Shown: positions 8,654 through 17,561 of the stretch, piece after piece
Position numbering within the stretch: the stretch's first letter is position 1
Layout of the letters: each line of letters starts with the position of its first letter
Position numbers and translations under genes: made by a program
Notes under the pieces: generated by a model
Told to the model about the DNA's origin: nothing
Databases searched by the model: none
What the model saw: the letters and a program-made list of their open reading frames with translations, nothing else
From: Cryobacterium inferilacus
GTDB taxonomy: Bacteria; Actinomycetota; Actinomycetes; Actinomycetales; Microbacteriaceae
Assembly (NCBI RefSeq): GCF_019599185.1
Contig: NZ_JAIEUL010000006.1
Coordinates: 100,778 to 164,777 of the forward strand
Direction of reading: 5' to 3'
Length of the DNA stretch: 64,000 bases

Positions 8654-9604
8654 TCAGACCTTTTCTGGGCGCAGCGCCCGAATGTAGACCAGCGAGAAGG
8701 CGGCGCCGATGAGCAGCATGACCGTCGCGATGGCGGTGCCGTAGCCGATGTCCCCGAACTTGAAGGCCTCCTGGAACGCCATGATCGGCAGGGTGGTGCT
8801 TTCGTTGCCGGGTCCGCCGGCTGTCATCACCCAGATCAGGGTGAACACCGACAGCGTCTGCAGGGTGATCAGCATCAGGTTGGTGGCGATGCTGTTCTTG
8901 ATCATCGGGATGGTGATCCAGGTGAGGCGCTTGATGCCGTCGGCGCCGTCGATCATGGCGGCCTCCGTCACCTCCACCGGCACATCGTTCAGCGCCGCCC
9001 GGTAGACCATCATCGAGAACGCGGTGCCCCGCCAGGCGTTGGCCAGGATGATCGACAGCATCGGAAAGCTGTACAGCCAGTTCGGTCCGGTCATCCCCGC
9101 CGCGGCGAGCACCTGGTTCAGGGTGCCGTCCTCGCTGAAATAGGCGTAGGCGACGAAGGCGGCGACGATCTCGGGCAGTACCCAGGCCGCGACGACGGCC
9201 GTGCCGACCACGGCGCTGACCACCGTGCTGGCCCGGTTCATCAGCAGGGCGATGCCCAGGCCGAGGAAGTTCTGTCCGACGATGGCTGAGGCGACCACGA
9301 ACACGAAGGTCAGCCACAGCGACAGCGGAAAGACCGGGTCCTTGAACAGGGTGAGGTAGTTGTCCAGGCCCACCCACTGCGGGTCCTGCGCGCTCGAGCC
9401 GGTGAGGGCCGCGTCGGTGAAGGACCCGTAGAACGACCAGATGACCGGCCCGAGCAGGAAGATCGCGAGGAGCACGACGGCCGGCGCCAGGGGCAGCACC
9501 CGGGTCAGGGTGCGTCCCCGGGGCCGCCGGCGCGGGCCGGAACCCGAAGGTCCCGGCCCGGTCGCGGTCTCACGGGGAGAGCGGGATACGGTCTCGGCTG
9601 ACAT
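8654..9604 (-). CDS. Sugar ABC transporter permease (MalF type)
   Basis: A 316-residue permease. Residues 1-35 are a basic, Gly/Arg/Pro-rich cytoplasmic tail, followed by six hydrophobic segments. The EAA motif VEVTEAAMIDGADGIKRLTWITIPM is near residue 215. It starts 3 bp after the binding-protein gene and ends 4 bp before the second permease, so the three are surely one transcript. Together they form the membrane part of a CUT1-type importer for oligosaccharides, most likely mannosides given the GH38 gene in the operon. Confidence 0.93.
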   Translation of the reverse strand: MSAETVSRSPRETATGPGPSGSGPRRRPRGRTLTRVLPLAPAVVLLAIFLLGPVIWSFYGSFTDAALTGSSAQDPQWVGLDNYLTLFKDPVFPLSLWLTFVFVVASAIVGQNFLGLGIALLMNRASTVVSAVVGTAVVAAWVLPEIVAAFVAYAYFSEDGTLNQVLAAAGMTGPNWLYSFPMLSIILANAWRGTAFSMMVYRAALNDVPVEVTEAAMIDGADGIKRLTWITIPMIKNSIATNLMLITLQTLSVFTLIWVMTAGGPGNESTTLPIMAFQEAFKFGDIGYGTAIATVMLLIGAAFSLVYIRALRPEKV

Positions 9605-9607
9605 GGA

Positions 9608-10969
9608 CTACTTCGTGGTGACCTTGTCGGCGCCCACGATGCCCTCCACGGCGGTGTCGTACGCGGCCGCCGCCTCATCCACGCTCATCTGCCCGGTGAT
9701 GACGGCCTCGGTGGCCGCCTGCACTTCGGCGGAGATCTTGGAGTAGTCGCTCGTCGCCGGCCGGTAGTGGGTCACGTCGACCAGCGCGGTCACGTCGGCC
9801 ACGAACGGGTTGGCGGCGAGGTAGGTCGGTTCGCTGGCGACATCCGTGCGCACGGCGATCTGGGAATTGTTGATCGCGTACCAGAGTGCGTTCTCCTGGC
9901 TCACGGCCAGGGCGAGGAAGTCGAACGCGAGGTCGGCGTCGGCCGTCTTCGCTCCCACGGCGAGGGTCCAGCCGCCCGACATGCTCACGCCCCCGGGTGC
10001 CTCACCGTTCTGGGTGGGGAACGTCGCGACGGCCATGTCCTCGGTGTACGCCGGCCACTCGTAGGAGCCGCCGCTCTGCCAGAACGACGGGGTGTACGAG
10101 CCTTCGACGGTGCCGCCGAGCTTGCCCTGCGGGAACAGCTCGCCGAAGACCTTCTTCCACACGTTCGGGTCCAGCGCCTCGGACGGGTCCAGGGCGAGCT
10201 TCTCCGTGTAGAGCGTCTGCAGGAACTCGAGGGAGTCCTTGAACCCCTGGGATTCGACCACCCATTTCTGGTCGTCCTCGTTGTAGAGGGTGTCGCCGGT
10301 GCCGTAGAGCAGCTCGTAGAAGCTCTGCATCACGGTGCCCTCCCCGGTGCCCTTGCCGGCGTACATGTTGAACGGCACCACATCGGGCTGGCTGGCCTGG
10401 ATGGCGCGGGCCGCGGTCAGGATGTCGTCCCAGGTTTCCGGCTGCCACGGCAGCTCGATGCCCGCGGCGGCGAAGACCGGTTTGCTGTACCAAATGCCCC
10501 GGGTGTCGGTGCCCAGCGGAACGGCGTAGACGCTGCCGTCATCGCCCATCCCGGCGGCCTTGGCGCCCTCGCTGAACTGCCCCCACTCGTCCCAGTCGGC
10601 GAGCTGGTCGTCGATGTTGAGCAGGTATCCCGCGTCGATGTCGGAGCGCAGCCGGAAGGTGTCCTCGTAGAACACGTCGGGTGCGGTCTCGGCGGACTTC
10701 TGCGAGAGCGCGAGCTTGGTGGAGTAGTCGTCGTCATTGGCCTGGATCGGCTCGAGCTCGACGGTGACTCCGGGGTTCGCGGCCTCGAACTCCGGCTTGA
10801 TCTTGGTGAACAGCTCGTCCAGAGCCGTGAAGGAATCGGTCTTCTGGTACACGATCTTCAGAGATTGGCTGTCACCGTCGGCGTTGCCCCCGGCAGCCGT
10901 ACAGCCCGCCAGCGCAACCATCGAGGTTGCCGCCAACACGGACAGGGCGAGTTTTGCGTTGCGATGCAT
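9608..10969 (-). CDS. Extracellular sugar-binding lipoprotein of ABC importer
   Basis: A 453-residue type 1 solute-binding protein. The N-terminus is a lipoprotein signal (KLALSVLAATSMVALAGC) with a lipobox Cys at about residue 23, so the protein should be anchored outside the membrane and capture the sugar for the two permeases. The body has features of carbohydrate-binding proteins, such as a Trp/Tyr-rich cleft and the GVSMSGGWTLAVGAKT segment near residue 320. The ATG has AAAGGAG a few bases upstream. A promoter with its own operator-like palindrome lies at 11041-11070, between this gene and the ROK regulator. Confidence 0.93.
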   Translation of the reverse strand: MHRNAKLALSVLAATSMVALAGCTAAGGNADGDSQSLKIVYQKTDSFTALDELFTKIKPEFEAANPGVTVELEPIQANDDDYSTKLALSQKSAETAPDVFYEDTFRLRSDIDAGYLLNIDDQLADWDEWGQFSEGAKAAGMGDDGSVYAVPLGTDTRGIWYSKPVFAAAGIELPWQPETWDDILTAARAIQASQPDVVPFNMYAGKGTGEGTVMQSFYELLYGTGDTLYNEDDQKWVVESQGFKDSLEFLQTLYTEKLALDPSEALDPNVWKKVFGELFPQGKLGGTVEGSYTPSFWQSGGSYEWPAYTEDMAVATFPTQNGEAPGGVSMSGGWTLAVGAKTADADLAFDFLALAVSQENALWYAINNSQIAVRTDVASEPTYLAANPFVADVTALVDVTHYRPATSDYSKISAEVQAATEAVITGQMSVDEAAAAYDTAVEGIVGADKVTTK

Positions 10970-11040
10970 GGTGCTCCTTTGCTCCAGCTCGTGCCCCCCA
11001 AACGCTGACCGGCCCAGTTACCGGCAGGTGGCATACAGGA

Positions 11041-11070
11041 ATACTAAATCGAATGGATAAATTCGCACAA
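11041..11070 (-). promoter_or_regulatory. Promoter of the mannoside importer operon with operator-like repeat
   Basis: Read on the minus strand: -35 TTGTGC (11065-11070), an 18-bp spacer and -10 TAGTAT (11041-11046). The spacer holds CGAAT-N6-ATTCG, a palindrome that could bind the ROK repressor encoded upstream. GATTTAGT at the -10 is shared with the regulator's own promoter. Confidence 0.6.
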
Positions 11071-11100
11071 GGGCCTGGCGGCACCTTTATCGAGCTGTGA

Positions 11101-12351
11101 CTAACCGAGGATCAGCCGGGCCGCGCGTGGTGCGAGCGCGTGGTCAAGCACCAGGCAGGCGGCGCCGACCGCGCCGACGTCCTCGCCGACACCCGTGCCC
11201 GTCACCTCGATGCGGTGGATGCTCCTGGCGACCGTCAGCTCGTCCAACAGGCCGGGTATCCGGCGCAGGTACACCCGGCTCAGCCGCGACCAGTACGGCC
11301 CGCCGAAGACCACCCGGTCGACGTCGAGCAGGTTTGTGAGCACGGACACCGCTTTCGCGACCCGGCCGGCGGACTGCTCCAGAACGGTCAGCGCCGCGGC
11401 CGACCCGCCCTCGGCGAGCGAGCACAGGGCCGAGAACTGCACATCGGTCTCTCGGGCATCCGCGTTCGGCTTCGACGCGGTCAGCACGCCGAGCCCGATC
11501 GCCGCCCGCACCAGGCTCTGCGGGGTGCAGGTGACCGCGACACAGCCCCGAAGCCCGCAACCGCATTGCGGACCGTCGGGATCGACGATGATGTGGCCGA
11601 TTTCTCCGGAGTTGTGCGAGCTGCCGCGCACGACCTCGTCGCGCAGCACCACGCCAGCCCCGATGCCGGTGCCGAGGTAGAAGAACACGAAGCTGCCCAC
11701 CCCGCTGGGCCCGCCCGCCCACATTTCGGCCACGGCGGCCGCGGTGACGTCCTTGTCGACGAGCACCTCGAAGCCGGTCGCCTGGGCGAGGGCATCACGC
11801 AGCGGCACCAGGTGCCAGCCGAGCAGGTGCGGCGGATCGACGACGGTTCCCCGCTCGGGGTCGATCGGCCCCGGCGTCGCGACGCCGAGCCCGGCGATCT
11901 TGGCGCGGTCCACTCCGGCCTCACGGATCAGCCGTTCGATCTCCTCCGAGATGTGACGGATGACGTGTTCAGGGTCGCTGGCCGCGGGTGTGGCGCTGCG
12001 CGATCGGTGCACGACGGCTCCGGTGAGGTCGAGGATCGCGAAGGTCATCACCGCCGGGTCGAGGTGCACGCCAACGGCATACACGCCGCCGGGGTTCAGC
12101 TTCAGGATCGTGCGCGGCTTGCCGGGACCGCTGCTGGCCTTGCCGGCTTCGAGCACCATGTCCTGGTCCAGCAGCCGGCGACAGATGTTGGAGACGGTCT
12201 GCGCGGACAGCCCGGTGGAGTGCCCCAGTTCCACCCGGCTGAGGCCGTTGACCGAGCGGCGGATCGCGTCGAGCACGACGGCGGTATTGAAGTCGCCCAT
12301 CCGGGGCAGGTTCGTGCCACGCCGCGCCCGCAGATCACCATCTGGAACCAC
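11101..12351 (-). CDS. ROK family transcriptional regulator
   Basis: A 416-residue repressor of the XylR/NagC type. It has an N-terminal winged helix (VLDAIRRSVNGLSRVELGHSTGLSAQTVSNICRRLL, residues 25-60) followed by a sugar-kinase-like ROK domain. The zinc segment GEIGHIIVDPDGPQCGCGLRGC is at about 245-266. The acidic residue usual in the GCxE position is replaced (GCVAV), so it is probably a sensor rather than an active kinase. The GTG start follows GAGG. It is transcribed toward the importer-mannosidase genes, 131 bp before the binding protein, and most likely derepresses them when a mannoside or mannose is present. Confidence 0.92.
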   Translation of the reverse strand: MVPDGDLRARRGTNLPRMGDFNTAVVLDAIRRSVNGLSRVELGHSTGLSAQTVSNICRRLLDQDMVLEAGKASSGPGKPRTILKLNPGGVYAVGVHLDPAVMTFAILDLTGAVVHRSRSATPAASDPEHVIRHISEEIERLIREAGVDRAKIAGLGVATPGPIDPERGTVVDPPHLLGWHLVPLRDALAQATGFEVLVDKDVTAAAVAEMWAGGPSGVGSFVFFYLGTGIGAGVVLRDEVVRGSSHNSGEIGHIIVDPDGPQCGCGLRGCVAVTCTPQSLVRAAIGLGVLTASKPNADARETDVQFSALCSLAEGGSAAALTVLEQSAGRVAKAVSVLTNLLDVDRVVFGGPYWSRLSRVYLRRIPGLLDELTVARSIHRIEVTGTGVGEDVGAVGAACLVLDHALAPRAARLILG

Positions 12352-12378
12352 GGATCCACCTCATCGCTTACCTCGGGA

Positions 12379-12408
12379 TGACTAAATCCTATTCCGTCAC
12401 CGAGGCAA
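12379..12408 (-). promoter_or_regulatory. Promoter of the ROK regulator gene
   Basis: On the minus strand: -35 TTGCCT (12403-12408), an 18-bp spacer and -10 TAGTCA (12379-12384), about 20 bases before the start region. It shares the word GATTTAGT and the same 18-bp spacing with the importer promoter at 11041, which suggests common control. Confidence 0.5.
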
Positions 12409-12452
12409 ACCACTGAGCGCAGGCCGCCGCGAGGTGCGCGGGCTACGCGCCG

Positions 12453-14339
12453 CTAGGTGGCCAGGTGGTAGCGCAGGCTGGCGAGCTCGGAGCGCAGCGC
12501 GGGCGGCACCCGGCCGCCGAACCGGCCGAAGAACTCCTCGGTGAGGTCGCACTCTGCCAGCCAGGAGGCCGGGTCGATGCGGAACAGCTGCTCGAGGGCA
12601 TCCGGTGTCAGGTCGAGACCGTCGACGTTGATGGCGCCGGGCACCGGCATCCGGCCGATCGGGGTGTCGACGGCGTCGACACTGCCTTCGACCCGGCGAA
12701 TGATCCACTCGAGCACCCGGGAGTTCTCGCCGAAGCCCGGCCAGAGGAAGCTGCCGTCCTCGCCCTTGCGGAACCAGTTGACCTGGAAGATCGCGGGCGC
12801 CTTCGCGCCAAGGCCCCGGCCGACCCGCAGCCAGTGCGCCCAGTAGTCGGCCATGTTGTAGCCGCAGAACGGCAGCATCGCGAACGGGTCCCGGCGCAGC
12901 TCGCCCACGGTGCCCTCTGCGGCGGCGGTCTTCTCCGAGGAGATGGTGGCGCCCATGAACACGCCGTGCTTCCAGCTGCGGGCCTCCGCGACCAGCGGCA
13001 CGTTGGTGGCGCGGCGGCCGCCGAACAGAATGGCGTCGATCGGGACCCCACCGATGTCTTCCCAGCTGTCGGCGATCGACGGGCACTGCGCCGCCGGCAC
13101 GGTGAAGCGGGAGTTGGGATGCGCGGCGGGGCGACCGGACCCGGGCGTCCAGGAGTTGCCCTCCCAGTCGGTGAGGTGCGCGGGCGGGGTGTCGGTCAGG
13201 CCCTCCCACCAGACGTCGCCGTCGTCGCGGAGGGCGACGTTGGTGAAGATGGTGTTGCCCCACACGGTCTGCACGGCGGTGGGGTTGGTCGTCTCGCCGG
13301 TGCCGGGGGCGACGCCGAAGAACCCGGCCTCGGGGTTGATCGCCCAGAGCCGGCCGTCGTCGCCGGGCCGCAGCCAGGCGATGTCGTCGCCGATGGTCTC
13401 CACCTTCCAGCCGGTGATGGTGGGCTGCAGCATCGACAGGTTGGTCTTGCCGCAGGCCGACGGGAACGCGGCGGCCACGTGGTACGTGCCGCCCTCCGGG
13501 GACGTGACCTTGATCAGCAGCATGTGCTCGGCCAGCCAGCCCTCGTCGCGGGCCATCACCGAGGCGATCCGCAGCGCGAACGACTTCTTCGACAGCAGCG
13601 CGTTGCCGCCGTAGCCGGAGCCGAACGACCAGACCTCGCGGGATTCGGGGAACTGCACGATGTACTTGGTGTCGTTGCAGGGCCAGGTGACGTCGGCCCG
13701 GCGGGCGCCCAGTGCGTCGACGAGCGGGAAGCCCACGCTGTGCACCGTGCGCACCCACGGGGTGCCGGCCTCGATCTGGTGTAGCACGGCCCGGCCCATC
13801 CGCGTCATGATGCCCATGTTCAGCACCACGTAGGGCGAGTCGGTGAGCTCCACGCCGAGCTGCGAGATGGGGCCACCGAGCGGACCCATCGAGAACGGCA
13901 CCACGTACATCGTGCGGCCGCGCATGCTGCCGGCGAAGACCCCGTTCAGCTCGGCGCGCATCTGGGCGGGGTCGGCCCAGTTGTTGGTGGGGCCGGCATC
14001 CTCACGCAGGGTGGAGCAGATGAAGGTGCGGTCCTCCACCCGGGCCACATCGGTCGGGCTGGTGCGGGCGAGGAAGCTGTTGGGCCGCCATTCCGGGTTG
14101 AGCCGGATGAGCTTGCCCTCGGCGACGAGCTGCTTGGACAGCACGTCGGCCTCCTGCGCGGTGCCGGTGCACCAGACGATATCGTCGGGCTGGGTGAGGC
14201 GGGCCATCTCGTCGACCCAGGCCTGCAGGGCGGGGTCGGTCGTGCCGGTCGGGGCGCCGTAGAGGGGCGCGCCCCCGGCGGTCTGGACGGCGGGGGTGTG
14301 GGCGCGGATCGTGTCGGGGCCGGGGTGCGTGACGGTCAT
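12453..14339 (-). CDS. pckG: Phosphoenolpyruvate carboxykinase (GTP)
   Basis: A 628-residue cytosolic enzyme converting oxaloacetate and GTP to phosphoenolpyruvate, the entry step of gluconeogenesis. The nucleotide-binding loop [11 protein letters not shown], with the Cys typical of the GTP class, is at about 292-302. [23 protein letters not shown] and [14 protein letters not shown] are also diagnostic, and the length fits the family. The reading frame extends upstream, but the ATG at 14339 follows a strong GAGGAAGG ribosome site, so it is chosen. The gene is divergent from the RamB-like regulator at 14488, which may control it in response to acetate or acyl-CoA supply (inference). Confidence 0.96.
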   Translation of the reverse strand: MTVTHPGPDTIRAHTPAVQTAGGAPLYGAPTGTTDPALQAWVDEMARLTQPDDIVWCTGTAQEADVLSKQLVAEGKLIRLNPEWRPNSFLARTSPTDVARVEDRTFICSTLREDAGPTNNWADPAQMRAELNGVFAGSMRGRTMYVVPFSMGPLGGPISQLGVELTDSPYVVLNMGIMTRMGRAVLHQIEAGTPWVRTVHSVGFPLVDALGARRADVTWPCNDTKYIVQFPESREVWSFGSGYGGNALLSKKSFALRIASVMARDEGWLAEHMLLIKVTSPEGGTYHVAAAFPSACGKTNLSMLQPTITGWKVETIGDDIAWLRPGDDGRLWAINPEAGFFGVAPGTGETTNPTAVQTVWGNTIFTNVALRDDGDVWWEGLTDTPPAHLTDWEGNSWTPGSGRPAAHPNSRFTVPAAQCPSIADSWEDIGGVPIDAILFGGRRATNVPLVAEARSWKHGVFMGATISSEKTAAAEGTVGELRRDPFAMLPFCGYNMADYWAHWLRVGRGLGAKAPAIFQVNWFRKGEDGSFLWPGFGENSRVLEWIIRRVEGSVDAVDTPIGRMPVPGAINVDGLDLTPDALEQLFRIDPASWLAECDLTEEFFGRFGGRVPPALRSELASLRYHLAT

Positions 14340-14451
14340 GGTCTGGCCTTCCTCAGTGTGCGGACGGGGCGGAAAGTGTCGGGCAGGAACGCTAATTTCG
14401 TCCTGTTCCTCAAGAATGCGGCCCAATCCGCGCCCAGAACGGAAAAAACAT

Positions 14452-14481
14452 CGTTAAGAATCACGGTTCTTTACGTATGCT
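14452..14481 (+). promoter_or_regulatory. Leaderless promoter and operator-like palindrome of the RamB-like gene
   Basis: TATGCT (14476-14481) ends six bases before the ATG at 14488. Just upstream, CGTTAAGAA-N6-TTCTTTACG (14452-14475, one mismatch) is an inverted repeat covering the -35 region. It is a plausible autoregulatory site in the shared pckG/regulator control region. Confidence 0.58.
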
Positions 14482-14487
14482 TAAGGA

Positions 14488-15930
14488 ATGCCAACGCCGG
14501 CCTCCGACCTCGTCACCTTGGGTCATCGCATCCGTCACTTTCGCAGCGAGCGCGCGCTCACTCTGGACCAGCTCGGCGAGCGGGTGGGCCTGGCGGCCAG
14601 CCAGCTCTCCCTGATCGAGAACGGCCGGCGCGAGCCCAAGCTCTCCACCCTGCAGAGCCTGGCGCAGGCCCTGGCGGTGCCGCTGGCCGAGCTGCTGAGC
14701 GGCGAGGCACCCAACACCAGGGCGGCGCTGGAGATCGAGCTGGCCAGGGCGCAGAAGAACCCGCTCTACGGGGCGCTCGGCCTGCCGCAGGTGAAGATCA
14801 CCAAGGGCATGCCGCTGCCGGCGATCGAATCGCTCGTGGGGCTGCATCGCGAGTTGGCCCGCCGGGCCAGCGAGGCCATCGCTACACCGGAGGAGGCCCG
14901 CCGGGCCAACACCGAGCTGCGTGAACGGATGCGCCAGCGCGGCAACTACATGCCCGACATCGAGAAGCTCGCCGAGGAGCGGGTGCGCTCCTCCGGGCAT
15001 GTCTCTGGCGCGCTCACCCACCGCGAGGTGAGCGTCATGGCCGAGCAGCTCGGCTTCACCCTGATCTACGTGAACGACCTGCCGCACTCCACCCGCTCGG
15101 TGACCGACCTGGCCAACCACCGGATCTACCTGCCGCCGGCGTCGATTCCCGGCGGGCACGGGCTGCGGTCGATGGCGCTGCAGGCGATGGGGCACCGGCT
15201 TCTCGGCCACGAACGGCCCGCCAGCTACGCCGAGTTCCTCTGGCAGCGGCTGGAGATCAACTACTTCGCGGCCTGCTGCCTGATGCCGCTCGAGGCGACC
15301 CGCTCCTTCCTGCAGAACGCCAAACGCGACCGGGTGCTCTCGGTGGAGGACCTGCGCGACGCGTTCGGGGTCACCCACGAGGCCGCGGCCCTGCGGCTGA
15401 CCAACCTGGCCACCACACACCTGGACATGACCGTGCACTTCCTCCGGGTCTCCGGAGACGGCGCGCTGCAGAAGGGCTACGAGAACGACGGCCTGCCGCT
15501 GCCCGCCGACGTCACCGGTTCGATCGAGGGCCAGCTGGTCTGCAAGCAGTGGAGCGCCCGCAGCGCATTCACGCACACCAACCGCACCACCGAGTTCTAC
15601 CAGTACACCGACACCCCGGCCGGCACGTTCTGGTGCGCCACCCAGACCGGCAGCACCGCGGATGGCGAATTCTCGATCAGCGTCGGTGCCCCATTCGCGC
15701 AAGCCAAGTGGTTCCGCGGCCGGGAGACCACGCAGCGCGCGGTGTCCCGCTGCCCGGACGAGTCCTGCTGCCGACGCCCCTCCGGTGCCGTCGCCGCGCG
15801 TTGGGCCGGGCAGGCCTGGCCCAGCGCCCGGCTACACGCGCACGTGCTCTCCCCGCTACCCTCCGGCACCTTCCCCGGCGTCGACGACACCGAGGTCTAC
15901 GAATTCCTCGAGGCGCACGCCGACCAGTAG
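14488..15930 (+). CDS. RamB/ScfR-type XRE regulator with degenerate ImmA/IrrE domain
   Basis: A 480-residue regulator. Residues 8-65 are an XRE helix-turn-helix (LDQLGERVGLAASQLSLIENGRREPKLSTL). A helical linker follows, then an ImmA/IrrE-like region at about 215-290. The last part is the conserved C-terminal domain of short-chain fatty-acyl-CoA regulators, with SRCPDESCCRRP near 425. The zinc-protease motif HExxH is degenerate (GHRLLGH), so it is unlikely to be a peptidase. Relatives (RamB, ScfR) control acetate and glyoxylate or propionate genes. It is divergent from pckG and followed by a family A element. The start is set by the leaderless promoter. Confidence 0.85.
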   Translation: MPTPASDLVTLGHRIRHFRSERALTLDQLGERVGLAASQLSLIENGRREPKLSTLQSLAQALAVPLAELLSGEAPNTRAALEIELARAQKNPLYGALGLPQVKITKGMPLPAIESLVGLHRELARRASEAIATPEEARRANTELRERMRQRGNYMPDIEKLAEERVRSSGHVSGALTHREVSVMAEQLGFTLIYVNDLPHSTRSVTDLANHRIYLPPASIPGGHGLRSMALQAMGHRLLGHERPASYAEFLWQRLEINYFAACCLMPLEATRSFLQNAKRDRVLSVEDLRDAFGVTHEAAALRLTNLATTHLDMTVHFLRVSGDGALQKGYENDGLPLPADVTGSIEGQLVCKQWSARSAFTHTNRTTEFYQYTDTPAGTFWCATQTGSTADGEFSISVGAPFAQAKWFRGRETTQRAVSRCPDESCCRRPSGAVAARWAGQAWPSARLHAHVLSPLPSGTFPGVDDTEVYEFLEAHADQ

Positions 15931-15959
15931 CCCGCCGGCGAGGATGCCGAGGTGCGGAT

Positions 15960-16052
15960 GCATAACTCCTGCTGTTTCTGGTTCGGCCGAGCCGGCACCC
16001 GCAGAATCACGGGCATCCGTCGCCCGCGGCACGAGAATTGCAGGAGTTGTGC
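15960..16052. repeat. Family A inverted-repeat element, copy 2
   Basis: Arms GCATAACTCCTGC (15960-15972) and GCAGGAGTTGTGC (16040-16052) enclose 67 bp. It sits between the RamB-like gene and the first GAF-ANTAR gene, 30 bp after the stop codon. Confidence 0.9.
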
Positions 16053-16082
16053 GTCAGGCATCCGCACCCGAAAGTCAAGTAC

Positions 16083-16110
16083 TTGTGTCAGTTTCAGCGC
16101 AGCGTAGGGT
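16083..16110 (+). promoter_or_regulatory. Candidate promoter of the GAF-ANTAR pair
   Basis: TTGTGT (16083-16088), a 16-bp spacer and TAGGGT (16105-16110) lie 25 bases before the ATG, leaving room for the clear GAGGTGGAG ribosome site. Confidence 0.45.
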
Positions 16111-16135
16111 TGCCAAAAAGAGACGAGGTGGAGCG

Positions 16136-16831
16136 ATGACCGTCGACCCATTCCGAACCGCATCCGAGGCGCTGTCCGAATCCGGTGGAAACCTCACCGA
16201 ACTCGCCCGCCCGTTCGTGCGCTTCCTCCCCGTAACCGGCGCCTCGGTCTCGACCTTTGGGTCGCTGCTCAGCGCCGAGACGATCTCGGCCACGGATGCC
16301 CGGGCGCAGCGGGTGGACGAGCTGCAGTTCGACCTCGGCGAAGGACCGTGCTGGGACGCCCTGGCTACCCGGGCGCCCGTGCTCGAGCCGGACTTCGCCA
16401 CCAGCGCCTCCTGGCCGGCTTTCACGCCTGCGATCCGGCAGGAGGACGTCGCCGCCATTTTCGCGTTCCCGCTGATGTTCGGGCCGTTGGAGATCGGTGC
16501 CGTCGACCTGTACTCGTCCACGCCGGGGACCCTGACCGCCCGGCAGCAGAAGCAGGCCCTGGTGCTGTCGGCGGTCGTCAGCCGTATTCTCCTGCGGCAC
16601 GCCATCAGCGAAGCCACCACGCCCGAGACGACCACGTTCTCCCGCCGGCTGATCCACCAGGCCACGGGCATGGTGCTCGCCCAGGTGGGGTCGACCGCCG
16701 ACGATGCCTACCTGCTCATTCAGGCCAGGGCATTCGCCGACGACCGTCCGATGCGTGAGGTCGCCGAGGACATCATCAACCGCCGCATCCGATTCGGCGA
16801 CCTTTCGGAGACTGACGAGGTAACACCGTGA
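16136..16831 (+). CDS. GAF and ANTAR domain RNA-binding regulator 1
   Basis: A 231-residue cytoplasmic protein. The N-terminal about 150 residues form a GAF sensor domain, seen in DLGEGPCWDALATRAPVLEPDF and the following FPLMFGPLEIGAVDLYS. The C-terminal 60 residues match ANTAR (RLIHQATGMVLAQVGSTADDAYLLIQARA), which binds paired RNA hairpins to prevent transcription termination. GAGGTGGAG precedes the ATG. The next gene starts inside this one's stop region and encodes a second protein of the same architecture, so the pair may act as a heteromer. Neither the ligand nor the target RNA can be read from the sequence. Confidence 0.88.
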   Translation: MTVDPFRTASEALSESGGNLTELARPFVRFLPVTGASVSTFGSLLSAETISATDARAQRVDELQFDLGEGPCWDALATRAPVLEPDFATSASWPAFTPAIRQEDVAAIFAFPLMFGPLEIGAVDLYSSTPGTLTARQQKQALVLSAVVSRILLRHAISEATTPETTTFSRRLIHQATGMVLAQVGSTADDAYLLIQARAFADDRPMREVAEDIINRRIRFGDLSETDEVTP

Positions 16832-17541
16832 TCGAGACGACGCACACCGAACAACTTTTCGACGCCTTTGCGACACTCGCCGACACCCTCGTGGTCGGCT
16901 ACGACGTGCTCGATCTGCTGCAATCACTGGTGGAGTACTGCCACGACCTGCTCGACGTCGACTCCGCCGGCATCCTGCTGATGAACGAAACCGGCGATCT
17001 GGAGGTGGTGGCGTCCACGAGCGAGGCGAACACCCTGGTGGAGATCATGCAGCTGGATGCCAACGCCGGCCCGTGCCTGGAGTCGTTCACGACCCGCACC
17101 GTGGTCTCGGTGCCCGACATCGACGTCGACGTCGACCGCTGGCCCGACTTCAGCCGCACCGCCAGCGCCCAGGGCATCCACTCCGTCTACGCCATCCCGT
17201 TGCGACTGCGCGAGACGACGATCGGCACGCTCAACCTGATGCGCAACGAGCGCGGGGAACTCGGCCGGCACGACATCCGGGCGGCACAGGCCCTCGCGGA
17301 TGTGGCGACGATCGGGATCCTGCAGGAGCGCACCATCCGTGACGCCTCGACGATTCGCGATCAGCTGCAGCAGGCGCTGTCGAGCCGGATCGTGATCGAG
17401 CAGGCCAAGGGGGTCATCGCCGAGACCCACCAGCTGTCGATGGATGCGGCCTTCGAACGCATCCGTGGGCACGCACGCGCCCAACAGATGTCACTGAGCG
17501 TGGTCGCCAGACAGCTCGTCGCCGGGGAGCTGCGGCTGTAG
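16828..17541 (+). CDS. GAF and ANTAR domain RNA-binding regulator 2
   Basis: A 237-residue paralogue of the preceding protein, starting at a GTG that overlaps the upstream stop by four bases (GTGA), which indicates translational coupling. The GAF domain spans about 15-165, with NAGPCLESFTTRTVVSVPDID and GTLNLMRNERGELG. A short coiled segment leads into the ANTAR domain (IVIEQAKGVIAETHQLSMDAAFERIRGHA, about 185-235). The first protein keeps the same GEGPC/NAGPC position, so the two GAF domains may read related small molecules. No ANTAR-type double hairpin was obvious next to the pair, so its targets are probably elsewhere. Confidence 0.9.
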   Translation: MIETTHTEQLFDAFATLADTLVVGYDVLDLLQSLVEYCHDLLDVDSAGILLMNETGDLEVVASTSEANTLVEIMQLDANAGPCLESFTTRTVVSVPDIDVDVDRWPDFSRTASAQGIHSVYAIPLRLRETTIGTLNLMRNERGELGRHDIRAAQALADVATIGILQERTIRDASTIRDQLQQALSSRIVIEQAKGVIAETHQLSMDAAFERIRGHARAQQMSLSVVARQLVAGELRL

Positions 17542-17561
17542 GGCGACCACGCCGGTGCCGG

